This document shows positions 49,680 through 59,261 of a stretch of DNA of 64,000 nucleotides, piece after piece. The position numbers and the translations under genes are program-made. The notes beneath the pieces were generated by a model, which did no database searches, was not told the origin of the DNA, and saw only the letters and a list, made by a program, of their open reading frames with translations. This DNA is from Candidatus Zixiibacteriota bacterium (lineage in GTDB: Bacteria > Zixibacteria > MSB-5A5 > GN15 > FEB-12): contig JACZXB010000002.1 in assembly GCA_022571845.1 (NCBI GenBank), positions 169,979-233,978 of the forward strand, written 5' to 3'. Numbering within the stretch: position 1 is the stretch's first letter; the number at the start of each line of letters is the position of its first letter.

Positions 49680-50015
49680 TTGCTGATACTAACAAGGAAG
49701 TTAGGCGAGTCGATAGCGATCGGCGACAACATAAAAATATGCGTACTTGGAATCCACGGACGACAGGTACGTATCGGCATAGATGCTCCGCCGGATGTTA
49801 TAGTACATCGCGAAGAGATTTACCTGAAAGTTCAGGAAGAGAATCGTAAGGCATCGAAGTCGATAAAGGATGATTTGATGAGTGTAGTCAAGTTGTTGAA
49901 AGGGAAATTTAAGGGAAAAGCATCTTTAGATAAAAAACCGTTTATTAGTTACAAAGAGAACAGGCCCAAAAAGAAACGAAACAATTTTAATCCTAAACCG
50001 AGAAATAACAGGTAG
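49680..50015 (+). CDS. csrA: CsrA carbon storage/flagellin regulator with long basic C-terminal extension
   Basis: '[54 protein letters not shown]' then about 55-aa K/R/N-rich tail. Confidence 0.95.
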   Translation: MLILTRKLGESIAIGDNIKICVLGIHGRQVRIGIDAPPDVIVHREEIYLKVQEENRKASKSIKDDLMSVVKLLKGKFKGKASLDKKPFISYKENRPKKKRNNFNPKPRNNR

Positions 50016-50033
50016 CCCGAAGACAAATCAAAA

Positions 50034-51953
50034 ATGCGAGTAACTAACAGTGTCATAGCCGCAAATGTTTCTTTTAATACCCAGAGGGCGATTGCCAGAT
50101 TTTTGGAGTTACAGCAACAGATGTCATCCGGCCGCAGGATCAACAAACCGTCCGATGACCCAATAGGTACTATCCGGGATCTGGACTACCGCAAAGAACT
50201 CTCAAAAATTCAGCAATATCGCGGCGCCATAGCACAGGCGCAAAACTGGATGGGCATTTATGATAACGACCTGGCCGACGTCAACACAATGTTGTCATCC
50301 GCCCGCGAATTGGCTGTGGCCATGGCAAATGAAACTTTTGATGAAGATGCCAGACTGGCTTCGGCTAATGAAGTCAGCTCTATGCTCGACAGAATAATTC
50401 AGATTGCTAATGATGAGCTTGAAGGCAAGTCAATCTTTGCCGGATTCAGGACAAATATCAAACCGATAATAATGTCTGCAACTGGCGCCCGCTACGTTGG
50501 CGATACGGGGAACATTCAATTTCAGATTGATTCTTCTTCGAGACTTGACGTAAACTTAATTGGCAGCAACGTGTTCTTAAAGCAGGTCACCATACTGGGA
50601 CAGACATCAGATTACAATACCTCCGTTACCGCCACAACGTTGCTGGCAGACTTAAAAGGCGGCACAGGCATAACCATGCCGCCGGGCACCATTACAATCT
50701 CAGATTATAATCTGGGTATTAATTCGATCATTAACCTTGGAGCCGCGATTGATATTAATGACGTGATTAATGTCATAAATACCAGCCTGACAGCTGACGG
50801 AATAACTAACCTGACTGCTGAACTCGGTGATGAAGGCAATAATATCAAATTTGTAACAACCCAGAACGGATTAATTTCAAACCAGACTTCACTTAGTGTC
50901 TTAAATAACGGTACCGGCGTAAGTATGATTCCCGGCAGGTTTAGAGTGACAGATGGCGGCGCGATTGATTTTGAAGTAGATATATCAGGAGATTCAACGA
51001 TTGCCGATGTAATCAACAGCTTTAACAGCCAGGTCGCGGCAGCAGGTATAATTAATGTTACAATGCAAGTAAACGCTGCCGGCACAGGACTCGAAATAAA
51101 TGATACAAATGGTGTGCCGCTGGGGCTTATTATTGGCGAAATTGGCACAGAATCAACAACGGCGGCTAATCTTGGCATCGTCGGTTCAGTAGGTGCGCAG
51201 CTTATAGGACAGGATCTGAATCCATCTGTAAATTTTGAAATCTTCGATACCGTCGGAACTACTGCTGAGGAAATGGGAATTCTTAGAAAATTTACCAGTG
51301 ACCTGATTGGTGACGATTTAAATCCGATACTATTGGCCACTGCCAGCGTAACCGAATTCAATAACGGTTTTGGCTTCTCTCTCGGTGAAATAATAATAAA
51401 ACAAGGTGAAATGAGCCGGGTCATTGATTTAGGTGATTCCTTAATCGTAACTGTTCAAGACATGCTTGACGCTATAAATAATTCGGGTCTAAATGTCACC
51501 GCTGCAATCAATGCGGCAGGATCAGGGATAGAGATAATCAATAATGACCCGACCCGCTCATTGGCTATAGAAGAAGTATCAGGTGGCAGAACCGCAAAAA
51601 AACTGGGGCTGTTTGGTGCCAGCGACCTGATAGGTACTATGATGGTACTCCAAAACGCCCTGGAAAATAATGACCAGGAAGGCACCGGGATGCTTCTGGA
51701 ACACATAGACAATGCCTTGCAGCACTTGCTGAATCAAAGAGCTACAGTCGGAGCCAGAGGCGTGCGGCTGGAATCTACTGACATGCGCTTGATCAGCAGA
51801 GATTTGGGCTTTATAAAACTGTTATCTGACGTAGAAGACGCCGATCTGGCAAAACTGGTAACACAACTGGCAACTTTTGAAAATAATTATCAGGCTGCAC
51901 TGATGGCTTCGGCAAGAATTATTCAACCTACATTGCTGCAATTTTTGAGATAG
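50034..51953 (+). CDS. flgL: Flagellar hook-associated protein FlgL (enlarged, 639 aa)
   Basis: N-term 'RVTNSVIAANVSFNTQRAIARFLELQQQMSSGRRINKPSDDPIGTIRDLDYR'; C-term flagellin-like; internal flagellin_IN-like repeats. Confidence 0.92.
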   Translation: MRVTNSVIAANVSFNTQRAIARFLELQQQMSSGRRINKPSDDPIGTIRDLDYRKELSKIQQYRGAIAQAQNWMGIYDNDLADVNTMLSSARELAVAMANETFDEDARLASANEVSSMLDRIIQIANDELEGKSIFAGFRTNIKPIIMSATGARYVGDTGNIQFQIDSSSRLDVNLIGSNVFLKQVTILGQTSDYNTSVTATTLLADLKGGTGITMPPGTITISDYNLGINSIINLGAAIDINDVINVINTSLTADGITNLTAELGDEGNNIKFVTTQNGLISNQTSLSVLNNGTGVSMIPGRFRVTDGGAIDFEVDISGDSTIADVINSFNSQVAAAGIINVTMQVNAAGTGLEINDTNGVPLGLIIGEIGTESTTAANLGIVGSVGAQLIGQDLNPSVNFEIFDTVGTTAEEMGILRKFTSDLIGDDLNPILLATASVTEFNNGFGFSLGEIIIKQGEMSRVIDLGDSLIVTVQDMLDAINNSGLNVTAAINAAGSGIEIINNDPTRSLAIEEVSGGRTAKKLGLFGASDLIGTMMVLQNALENNDQEGTGMLLEHIDNALQHLLNQRATVGARGVRLESTDMRLISRDLGFIKLLSDVEDADLAKLVTQLATFENNYQAALMASARIIQPTLLQFLR

Positions 51954-51975
51954 ATATTAGAAGAAAGCATAAAGA

Positions 51976-52467
51976 ATGTTAATAAACACGTTGAAATTCG
52001 GACCGCTTGAGATTCCGGAAAACAAAATTATTACCATGGCCAAGCCGGTACTTGGATTCGAAGAGTTGACCAAATACTGCTTGGTTGAACTTGAAGAATT
52101 TAAGCCGTTCATGTGGCTGCAATCGGTCAATGACCCGGCAGTGGCTTTTATTGTAGTTAACCCGGCAATCTTTTACAACGGCTATAGAATTGATATCAAT
52201 CCAAATGAAATCGCTGAAATAGAGGCCAAAGATCCAGCCCATATTGAAACCTACGTTATAGCCTCTGTCCCCAACGAGTGGGCCGATATGACAATCAACT
52301 TGCAGGGACCAATCCTGATTAATACAGAAAACAACAAGGCTAAACAGCTGGTGCTGGTCAATTCAGGCTACCGGATTAAACATCGGGTATTTGATGAAGA
52401 AGAAAAAGCTGCCATGACTACCGAAGAACGGTTAGAAGAAGTTCTGGAAGAACCGGTAGGAGTTTAG
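51976..52467 (+). CDS. fliW: Flagellar assembly factor FliW
   Basis: 'FGPLEIPENKIITMAKPVLGFEELTKYCLVELEEFKPFMWLQSVNDPAVAFIVVNP'. Confidence 0.96.
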   Translation: MLINTLKFGPLEIPENKIITMAKPVLGFEELTKYCLVELEEFKPFMWLQSVNDPAVAFIVVNPAIFYNGYRIDINPNEIAEIEAKDPAHIETYVIASVPNEWADMTINLQGPILINTENNKAKQLVLVNSGYRIKHRVFDEEEKAAMTTEERLEEVLEEPVGV

Positions 52468-52539
52468 ACTGCTGGCAGCAGCAAGGATCGTTCGGCAGAT
52501 GAAGACATTCGAATAATAGAAGAGCCCGGAGCAACGACA

Positions 52540-54171
52540 TTGGAAAAGCATGAAAAAGCGCCAGGAAGGCAGCTTGAGACAGACAACAAGTCCCACGAGA
52601 AATTCATAAAAAACCTCAATAATTTACTTGAGAATAATCAACTGGCTGAAGCCTTACCGATTTTACATACCCTGGCCGATCAAAGCCCCGATGATCCTCA
52701 GCTTCGGGTAACTGCCGGATTGGTTGCCTTGAGTCTGGACAAACAGGATGAGGCCCGCCGCTCGTTTGAACTGGCGCTAAAAGCAGACCCTAAGAATATA
52801 GACGCTCTCTATAATAGTGCACTTCTGGCGATGTCCCGCGGAATGACGGACAGGGCAATTGAACTTTTTGAAAAGATTGCCTCTGTCAATCCGGAAGACG
52901 CCGATGTTTACAACGACCTGGCCGTAATCTGGATAAACAAAAGCAACATAGACAAAGTAAAAGAATGTTTCTCCAGGGCGATCGAGCTTAATCCAAATTA
53001 CACTCAGGCTAGAAAAAATGCAATGGAGTTCGCTACTGAGCATAAGCAGCAAGAATGGGGCAGGAAATTGCTTGATCAAAATAGAGCCTTACCCGGACTT
53101 TCAGAAGAAACTGTAATGGATATAGAATCATGGGAAAACAAAATCACTCCTGAATATTCTGACAATCCCACCGTAACAATTAGATCTGGCAAAGCGGTTT
53201 TAAGCGACCGCATTACCGCTAAGAAAATTGCAATATTTGCTAATCACAAAGCGTTTGTAATAGATATCATCAAACGCCTTGAAGATGACCATAACCAGAT
53301 TACGGAGTACTCGGCAGACTCCGGACAGAGCATGAGCGAACTGCTTAGCTCTGTAGACTTAGCCTGGTTTGAATGGTGCGATAATCTTGTTATAGAAGCT
53401 TCCAGACTTTCCAAAACCTGTCCGATAATCTGCCGCTTGCACAGCTATGAAGCTTTCACGGAGTTGCCGTCGCAGGTTAACTGGAAAAATGTCGACCATT
53501 TAATATTTGTAAATAAATCGGTCATGGAACTGGTTGGCGAAACTATTGCCGGCATAGTACCCAAGACCGTAATACACAATGGAGTGGACCTTGACCGCTT
53601 TACGATTCCGGAGAACAAGACCTATGGCAAAAAAATAGCCTCGGTAGGTTACATCAATTACAAGAAGAACCCAGCTCTGCTTCTTTATTGTTTCAAGAAG
53701 ATTTATGAATACGACCCGGAATTTACATTTCATATTGCAGGTCTGCATCAGGACCCGCGCATAAAGTTATACTTTGATAATTTTCTGGAAGAAAGTCCCC
53801 TGCCTATAGAATTCTGTGGCTGGGTAAAAGATATGCCGGAATGGTACAAAGATAAGGATTATGTAATCTCTACTTCTCTGTTTGAATCGTTTCATTATTC
53901 TATCGCCGAAGGCATGGCCAGCGGCCTCATGCCGCTTATTCATAACTGGTATGGCGCCAAACATTTATACCCCGAAGAGCACTTGTTTACCGACCCGGAC
54001 GCCTGCCTTGAACTCGTCAAGGAGTTCGAAATAAACGATAGCTCTAAACAGGCTCAGATAAATCGTAAGTTCATAAGTAACAGATACAATCTTGATGACA
54101 AGTTCAGCCAGATATCTCGCTTAATGAACAAAGTCGTCTGTGCAGACAGCAGAAAAATTGTCAGTGTTTAG
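52540..54171 (+). CDS. TPR-domain protein fused to GT4-like glycosyltransferase
   Basis: TPR 'AGLVALSLDKQDEARRSFELALKADPKNIDALYNSALLAMSRG'; GT 'VIHNGVDLDRF...ASVGYINYKKNPALLLYCFKKI...CGWVKDMPEWYKDKDYVISTSLFESFHYSIAEGMASGLMPL'. Confidence 0.88.
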   Translation: MEKHEKAPGRQLETDNKSHEKFIKNLNNLLENNQLAEALPILHTLADQSPDDPQLRVTAGLVALSLDKQDEARRSFELALKADPKNIDALYNSALLAMSRGMTDRAIELFEKIASVNPEDADVYNDLAVIWINKSNIDKVKECFSRAIELNPNYTQARKNAMEFATEHKQQEWGRKLLDQNRALPGLSEETVMDIESWENKITPEYSDNPTVTIRSGKAVLSDRITAKKIAIFANHKAFVIDIIKRLEDDHNQITEYSADSGQSMSELLSSVDLAWFEWCDNLVIEASRLSKTCPIICRLHSYEAFTELPSQVNWKNVDHLIFVNKSVMELVGETIAGIVPKTVIHNGVDLDRFTIPENKTYGKKIASVGYINYKKNPALLLYCFKKIYEYDPEFTFHIAGLHQDPRIKLYFDNFLEESPLPIEFCGWVKDMPEWYKDKDYVISTSLFESFHYSIAEGMASGLMPLIHNWYGAKHLYPEEHLFTDPDACLELVKEFEINDSSKQAQINRKFISNRYNLDDKFSQISRLMNKVVCADSRKIVSV

Positions 54172-54179
54172 GATGAGCA

Positions 54180-56732
54180 ATGTCTAAGAAGAAATCAGAA
54201 AAAAAGAAAAAGAGTCCAAAAAAAGGCAACTATCCCTCTCAGCACTTTGCCCAAAAAGCAGCTGTTTCAATTAATCCAAAAAAGCTCGAAAATGCGCTGC
54301 TCGACAATCCCAATGACTTGATTGCCGCTCTTTCACTTGCGGAGCACTATTATAATGTGAATCAAGAAACACGCATTCCGGCCGTTCTGAAGTCTATCGC
54401 AGTCAAGGATATAAAACCTCAAACAAACGAAAGGCTTAATTACTTCGTCTTATTGTCAATCGGCTATTCAAATAGCGGAGAGTTGCTGGAAGCTGAAAGA
54501 ATAATAGAAAGGGGATTGGAAGAATTCCCGGATTCAATTGATTTCCACTATATGCTTAGTTTTGTCAAGTTGTCATTGAGGGAATATGACAAGTCAATCG
54601 AAGCCGGCCACAGATTTCTATCTCTTTTATCAACGCAGCCAAAGTATCCGCCTTATTGCGGTATGACATCGCATCTGTCTCAATTGCACAATATAATGGG
54701 CAGCGCCTTTTTTGAGAAAAAAGAATTTGATAATGCCATAGAACAGTTTAAAAAAGCAATCAAGGTAGATCATGGCAACCATCTGCCATATCTGAATCTG
54801 GCTAAGCTGCATTATCACAGGAAAGAAAACGAAGCGGCAATCGCAGCAATTAAAGAAGGTCTCACCTTCTGCCGCCAGATAGATGAACTCAAAATGCTAA
54901 AGCAAACGGTCGAAAATTACCGCACTGTCTCTGCCTGCATGATTGTCAAGAACGAGGAAGAACTGCTGGAGGATTGCCTTAAATCTATCCGCAGCTGGGT
55001 TGATGAAATTATCATAGTAGATACCGGTTCCACCGATAAGACAATTGAAATTGCCGAATCATACGGAGCAAAAATCTTTCATCAGGAATGGGAAGGAAAC
55101 TTCTCTAAGCATAGAAACTATTCCATGGAACAGGCCACATCGGACTGGATTTTTGTCATTGATGCCGATGAACGCCTGTGCGAAGAAGACATACCCAAAC
55201 TTCAAGCGTTGATAAACTCAGACAATCATTCGATTGTTTCAATCAATGTTTACTCTGTCTACGGTGACAATCAGGAAATGACAACATTTTTGCCGTCGAT
55301 CAGGTTGTTCAAAAGAGATATGGAACTTCGCTACCAGGGCATCGTGCACAATCGTTTAGAATTTTCAGAGGACGCCTCAATCGTGCGCGCCGACGTTAAG
55401 CTTAATCATCTCGGCTATGATTTGAGCCCAAAGCGGATGAAAGCCAAATTTGAAAGATCCAAGACGCTGCTTGAAAAACAGCTCGAAGAAGACCCTGGCA
55501 ATGCCTTTGCCTTATATAATCTGGCTCAGCTTTATCGCGGGCGCTCTAAAGACGATCCAGCCAAATTTAGCGATGAGATTATAGAATTCGCCCAGAGAGC
55601 AATAGAAATTATCGATCCTGATGACTTACACACCCGAAATCTTCACCTGATGAGTCTGGACCAATTAGCCTGGGCATATTTTTATAAGAAAGATTACAAA
55701 GCAGCGCTGAAATTTGCCGAGAAAGCGCTGAGCCATAAGAAAGACTACCTGGACCCGTTGTTATTGCTCGGCCATATATACACTCATACTCAGGAAATTG
55801 ATAAAGCTATAGATTCATATAAAACATATCTGGACAGACAGGCCAAATACATCCCGACTTCAGAAACTGACAATATCATTCTTATCAACCCGGACAGCCG
55901 GGCAGCGGCATTCTACGGACTGGCGCTGATTTATGAATTAACTGATAATTTTAGCACTGCTCTGGAGTATTATCGTAAAACCGCAGACGTCAACAGCAGC
56001 CATCTTGATGTTCAAACTAGAATCGAAACGATGAAAGAGTCGCTAAGTGCAGAGCCGTCTGAGAGTCAAAAAGAGATTCTTGACGAACTATCTGAACTCA
56101 TAAACGGCAATCAAATCGAAAGCGCTGTTAAGCTGGTGGAGGATGCTGCCGGTCGCTCAGACTCACCAAAAGAGATTCTTGCATCAGCGGCACAGCTCTT
56201 TATGACAGCTAATAAGCAAACGCAGGCGATTGACTGCTACAAAAGAGCAATAGAAATAGATAATAGTGACCCCGCCATCTTAAATGACCTGGCCAACTGC
56301 TATTTCAAAATGAAACAGTATGAAGAAGCCAAAGGATATTATCTCCAAGCAGCAAATCTTAAGAACACCCCGGATATCGTATACAGAAATCTTGGACTAA
56401 CTCTCATCGGAACCGGGGAGCGCTCAGATTCATTAAAATATTTCGATAAGTATCTCGAGACAAACCGACAGGACCAGCAGATTGCTCGCATGGCAGCAAA
56501 TCTTCACGCCAACGATGGTCAATATTCCTCGGCAGTGTCTCATTATGAAACAGTTCTCGCATCAGACCCCTCAGATCATGAATCACTTTACAATTTGTCC
56601 GAATGCTACCTGCAAATGGGGCATATAGACTCGGCCAGGCTTGGTTTTGAACGCGTTCTGAGACTTGCTCCAGACTTCGCACAGGCCCAAAAACGGCTGT
56701 TTGAAATCACTGAAGTTGTGACTGAGGTTTAG
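54180..56732 (+). CDS. TPR-GT2-TPR glycosyltransferase
   Basis: GT2 'VSACMIVKNEEELLEDCLKSIRSWVDEIIIVDTGSTDKTIEIAESYGAKIFHQEWEGNFSKHRNYSMEQATSDWIFVIDADE' flanked by many TPRs. Confidence 0.9.
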   Translation: MSKKKSEKKKKSPKKGNYPSQHFAQKAAVSINPKKLENALLDNPNDLIAALSLAEHYYNVNQETRIPAVLKSIAVKDIKPQTNERLNYFVLLSIGYSNSGELLEAERIIERGLEEFPDSIDFHYMLSFVKLSLREYDKSIEAGHRFLSLLSTQPKYPPYCGMTSHLSQLHNIMGSAFFEKKEFDNAIEQFKKAIKVDHGNHLPYLNLAKLHYHRKENEAAIAAIKEGLTFCRQIDELKMLKQTVENYRTVSACMIVKNEEELLEDCLKSIRSWVDEIIIVDTGSTDKTIEIAESYGAKIFHQEWEGNFSKHRNYSMEQATSDWIFVIDADERLCEEDIPKLQALINSDNHSIVSINVYSVYGDNQEMTTFLPSIRLFKRDMELRYQGIVHNRLEFSEDASIVRADVKLNHLGYDLSPKRMKAKFERSKTLLEKQLEEDPGNAFALYNLAQLYRGRSKDDPAKFSDEIIEFAQRAIEIIDPDDLHTRNLHLMSLDQLAWAYFYKKDYKAALKFAEKALSHKKDYLDPLLLLGHIYTHTQEIDKAIDSYKTYLDRQAKYIPTSETDNIILINPDSRAAAFYGLALIYELTDNFSTALEYYRKTADVNSSHLDVQTRIETMKESLSAEPSESQKEILDELSELINGNQIESAVKLVEDAAGRSDSPKEILASAAQLFMTANKQTQAIDCYKRAIEIDNSDPAILNDLANCYFKMKQYEEAKGYYLQAANLKNTPDIVYRNLGLTLIGTGERSDSLKYFDKYLETNRQDQQIARMAANLHANDGQYSSAVSHYETVLASDPSDHESLYNLSECYLQMGHIDSARLGFERVLRLAPDFAQAQKRLFEITEVVTEV

Positions 56733-56774
56733 CAAGTTTTCTACAAATTATTCTCAGTTTTTTAGCTAAATTTA

Positions 56775-56801
56775 TTAAGATACTGGCGCTTTTGCCGATT
56801 A
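56775..56801 (+). promoter_or_regulatory. Sigma28-type flagellin promoter (TTAAGATA-N11-GCCGATTA)
   Basis: -10 matches GCCGATAA 7/8; N11 spacing to TTAAGATA; upstream of flagellin. Confidence 0.65.
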
Positions 56802-56998
56802 AATTCTTTGTAAAAGCAAAAAGTCTCTCAAGTTAGACTTCACACAATAGGAGGGGCAAACAGCTCACAGGGGTTTAAAGGAGTTTTAACTCTGACAGGA
56901 TAGTCATCAACATTGGAAGTGACATATACTAGCAAGCAACTAAACAACATTGAACGGACGGGATAAGGTAATCCCGCAAATCTCCAAGGAGGAGAAGA

Positions 56999-59164
56999 AT
57001 GTCACTAGCAATTAACCACAACATTGCGGCTCTGAATGCGCATCGAAATTTGTTGAACACAACAAATTCGCTGCAGCAGTCTATGCAAAGACTGTCGTCC
57101 GGTTTTCGGATCAACAAGGCATCCGATGATCCTGCCGGTTTGGTGATTTCAGAACAGTTCCGTGCTCAGATTGCCGGTCTTAACCGTGCCATCCAGAACT
57201 CGGAGGGTTCTATCAGCATGATCCAGACCGCTGAAGGCGCCCTGACCGAAATCAGCAGTCTGTTGATTTCGATGAGAGAACTGGCCATTCACGCGGCCAA
57301 CGAAGGTTTCAACTCAGCCGACCAGCTTGCTGCTGACCAGGCGGAAATTGACAATGCTGTCAAGACAATCGATCGTATCGCTGCCAATACGCAGTTCGGT
57401 TCGAAGAAATTGATTGATGGTTCAAATGCCAATACCGCTACTATCACCAGCTCAAACAGCTCCGGCATCACCATCAAAGAATCTTTCCTGAGTGACGGTC
57501 AGCATTCCATCACCGCCACCAAGACAGCAAGCTCAACCGCTTCGCTGAACACTACCTCACTCGGACTCAGCCTGCTCAATACGACAGGTGATCCGGTCAA
57601 CCTGACTGAAGAAATCCACAACGTTGACGTTGTGCAGGCTTCAGACGTAGCCAGCAAGCGTTCGGGAACCGTTACTCTGGCCGACGCCTTCGGCAACAAC
57701 CTGACACTCGCCGCCGCCGCTACCGTAGGCATGATTTCTTCAGGTGCAGTCGCCACAGCTACTGCCTCTCATGCCGGTAATTACACAATCACCATTAATT
57801 ATCAGGAAAATGGTGAATCACCAAGCGGTAACCAGACCTTTATAGTCGCGGTTGTCTCAGGTGATACGACTTCTACAATTGCAGCTAAACTCCAGACAGA
57901 AATCAACCTCAACACTGCCTTAGCAGGTAAAGTTGTGGTAACCGGTACTACTGCCGGCGCTTTGAGAATCAAATCTGCCAGCCTTGGCGCCCAGTTCTCT
58001 GTTCAGACACAGGCTTCAAGCACTACCGCTTCAGTGAGCCTGTTCTCGTTTAGCGCTCAATCATCCCGTGGTTCTTCAGCTAACGTATTGAACTATACCG
58101 TAACATCAGCTACACAGTCCAATACTACCGCTGACATTATAGTTGCTGCAGCTACATATACCTCAATGACATCTCTGGCCACAGCGATTGATACCGCAAT
58201 GGACACGGCTTTTGGTAAAGTTGCCGGTGATGCTGCAGTATCTGACTTTGATGTTGTTGTATACAATAACAATCAGCTGGAATTCCGTTCAAACGACGAA
58301 GGTTCAGCATACTCAATCAAGCTGAACGCTGGTCTTGCAGGATCAGGTAACTTACGTAATGCTCTAAATATGACCGAAGATCCGATTGCCAGTACTGGTC
58401 TTGATGCTTTGGTTTCATTCGATAACTTTACCAATACCATTACCAAAGTTAACTATGGCACAACCGGTATCGTTACTTTGAAGAATAAAGCAGACGGTGA
58501 TGTCGGACAGGGTACTGTTGACATGATTGTCAGCACCGCTCTTAATGGTATCAACTTAGGTAACTTGCTGCTTGATGTTAAAGCTGCCAAGTTTGACGTT
58601 CGTCTAAACGGTGGTCCGGCTACTTCTGTAACTGCCGGTAAAGAATTCACAATCTTTAACGCCGACCGCTCTGAGTCGCTGAAGGTTGTCTATTCTCTTA
58701 CTTCACAGGGTGGAACAGAGACAATCAACAATTTCGATCGTTCGCTGGTCTTCCAGATCGGCGCCAACGTTGGCCAGACAGCCAGCATTGGTATGAGAAA
58801 TATGTCTGCTTCCACACTCGGTACAGGTCTGCAGGGTAATTCATTCTCGTCTCTGTCATCGATTGATGTGACCACAGCAGATGGCGCTCAGGACTCCCAG
58901 TCTGTTATCGATGCAGCCATTAACGAAGTATCTACTGCACGTGGTACTCTGGGTAGTTTCCAGAAGAATACTCTGGAATCCAACTTGAGAAACCTGAGAG
59001 TTGCGGCTCAGAACCTGACTGCCGCCGAGTCTCAGATTCGTGATACTGATATGGCTAAAGAAATGTCAGAATTCACCAAGCACCAGATTCTGCTTCAGGC
59101 CGGCGTTGCTATGCTGGCTCAGGCTAATCAGGTGCCGCAGGTTATTCTGTCGCTCTTTGGTTAA
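56999..59164 (+). CDS. fliC: Flagellin (721 aa, enlarged central region)
   Basis: N-term 'LAINHNIAALNAHRNLLNTTNSLQQSMQRLSSGFRINKASDDPAGLVISEQ'; C-term 'LRNLRVAAQNLTAAESQIRDTDMAKEMSEFTKHQILLQAGVAMLAQANQVPQVILSLFG'. Confidence 0.97.
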   Translation: MSLAINHNIAALNAHRNLLNTTNSLQQSMQRLSSGFRINKASDDPAGLVISEQFRAQIAGLNRAIQNSEGSISMIQTAEGALTEISSLLISMRELAIHAANEGFNSADQLAADQAEIDNAVKTIDRIAANTQFGSKKLIDGSNANTATITSSNSSGITIKESFLSDGQHSITATKTASSTASLNTTSLGLSLLNTTGDPVNLTEEIHNVDVVQASDVASKRSGTVTLADAFGNNLTLAAAATVGMISSGAVATATASHAGNYTITINYQENGESPSGNQTFIVAVVSGDTTSTIAAKLQTEINLNTALAGKVVVTGTTAGALRIKSASLGAQFSVQTQASSTTASVSLFSFSAQSSRGSSANVLNYTVTSATQSNTTADIIVAAATYTSMTSLATAIDTAMDTAFGKVAGDAAVSDFDVVVYNNNQLEFRSNDEGSAYSIKLNAGLAGSGNLRNALNMTEDPIASTGLDALVSFDNFTNTITKVNYGTTGIVTLKNKADGDVGQGTVDMIVSTALNGINLGNLLLDVKAAKFDVRLNGGPATSVTAGKEFTIFNADRSESLKVVYSLTSQGGTETINNFDRSLVFQIGANVGQTASIGMRNMSASTLGTGLQGNSFSSLSSIDVTTADGAQDSQSVIDAAINEVSTARGTLGSFQKNTLESNLRNLRVAAQNLTAAESQIRDTDMAKEMSEFTKHQILLQAGVAMLAQANQVPQVILSLFG

Positions 59165-59181
59165 TAGATATAATGAGAAAT

Positions 59182-59207
59182 CCGGAGGAGGAGCAATCCT
59201 CCTCCGG
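59182..59207. terminator. 11-bp perfect hairpin between flagellin and fliD (possible terminator)
   Basis: CCGGAGGAGGA-gcaa-TCCTCCTCCGG; no clear T-run follows. Confidence 0.6.
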
Positions 59208-59261
59208 TATTCTATCAACAACGATGACAGACATTGAAGTCATAGGATTACAGGAGTTAAA

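Noticed and set aside
50705-51424. 239-aa minus-strand ORF inside flgL
   Set aside because: Antisense shadow ORF within a clear flagellar gene
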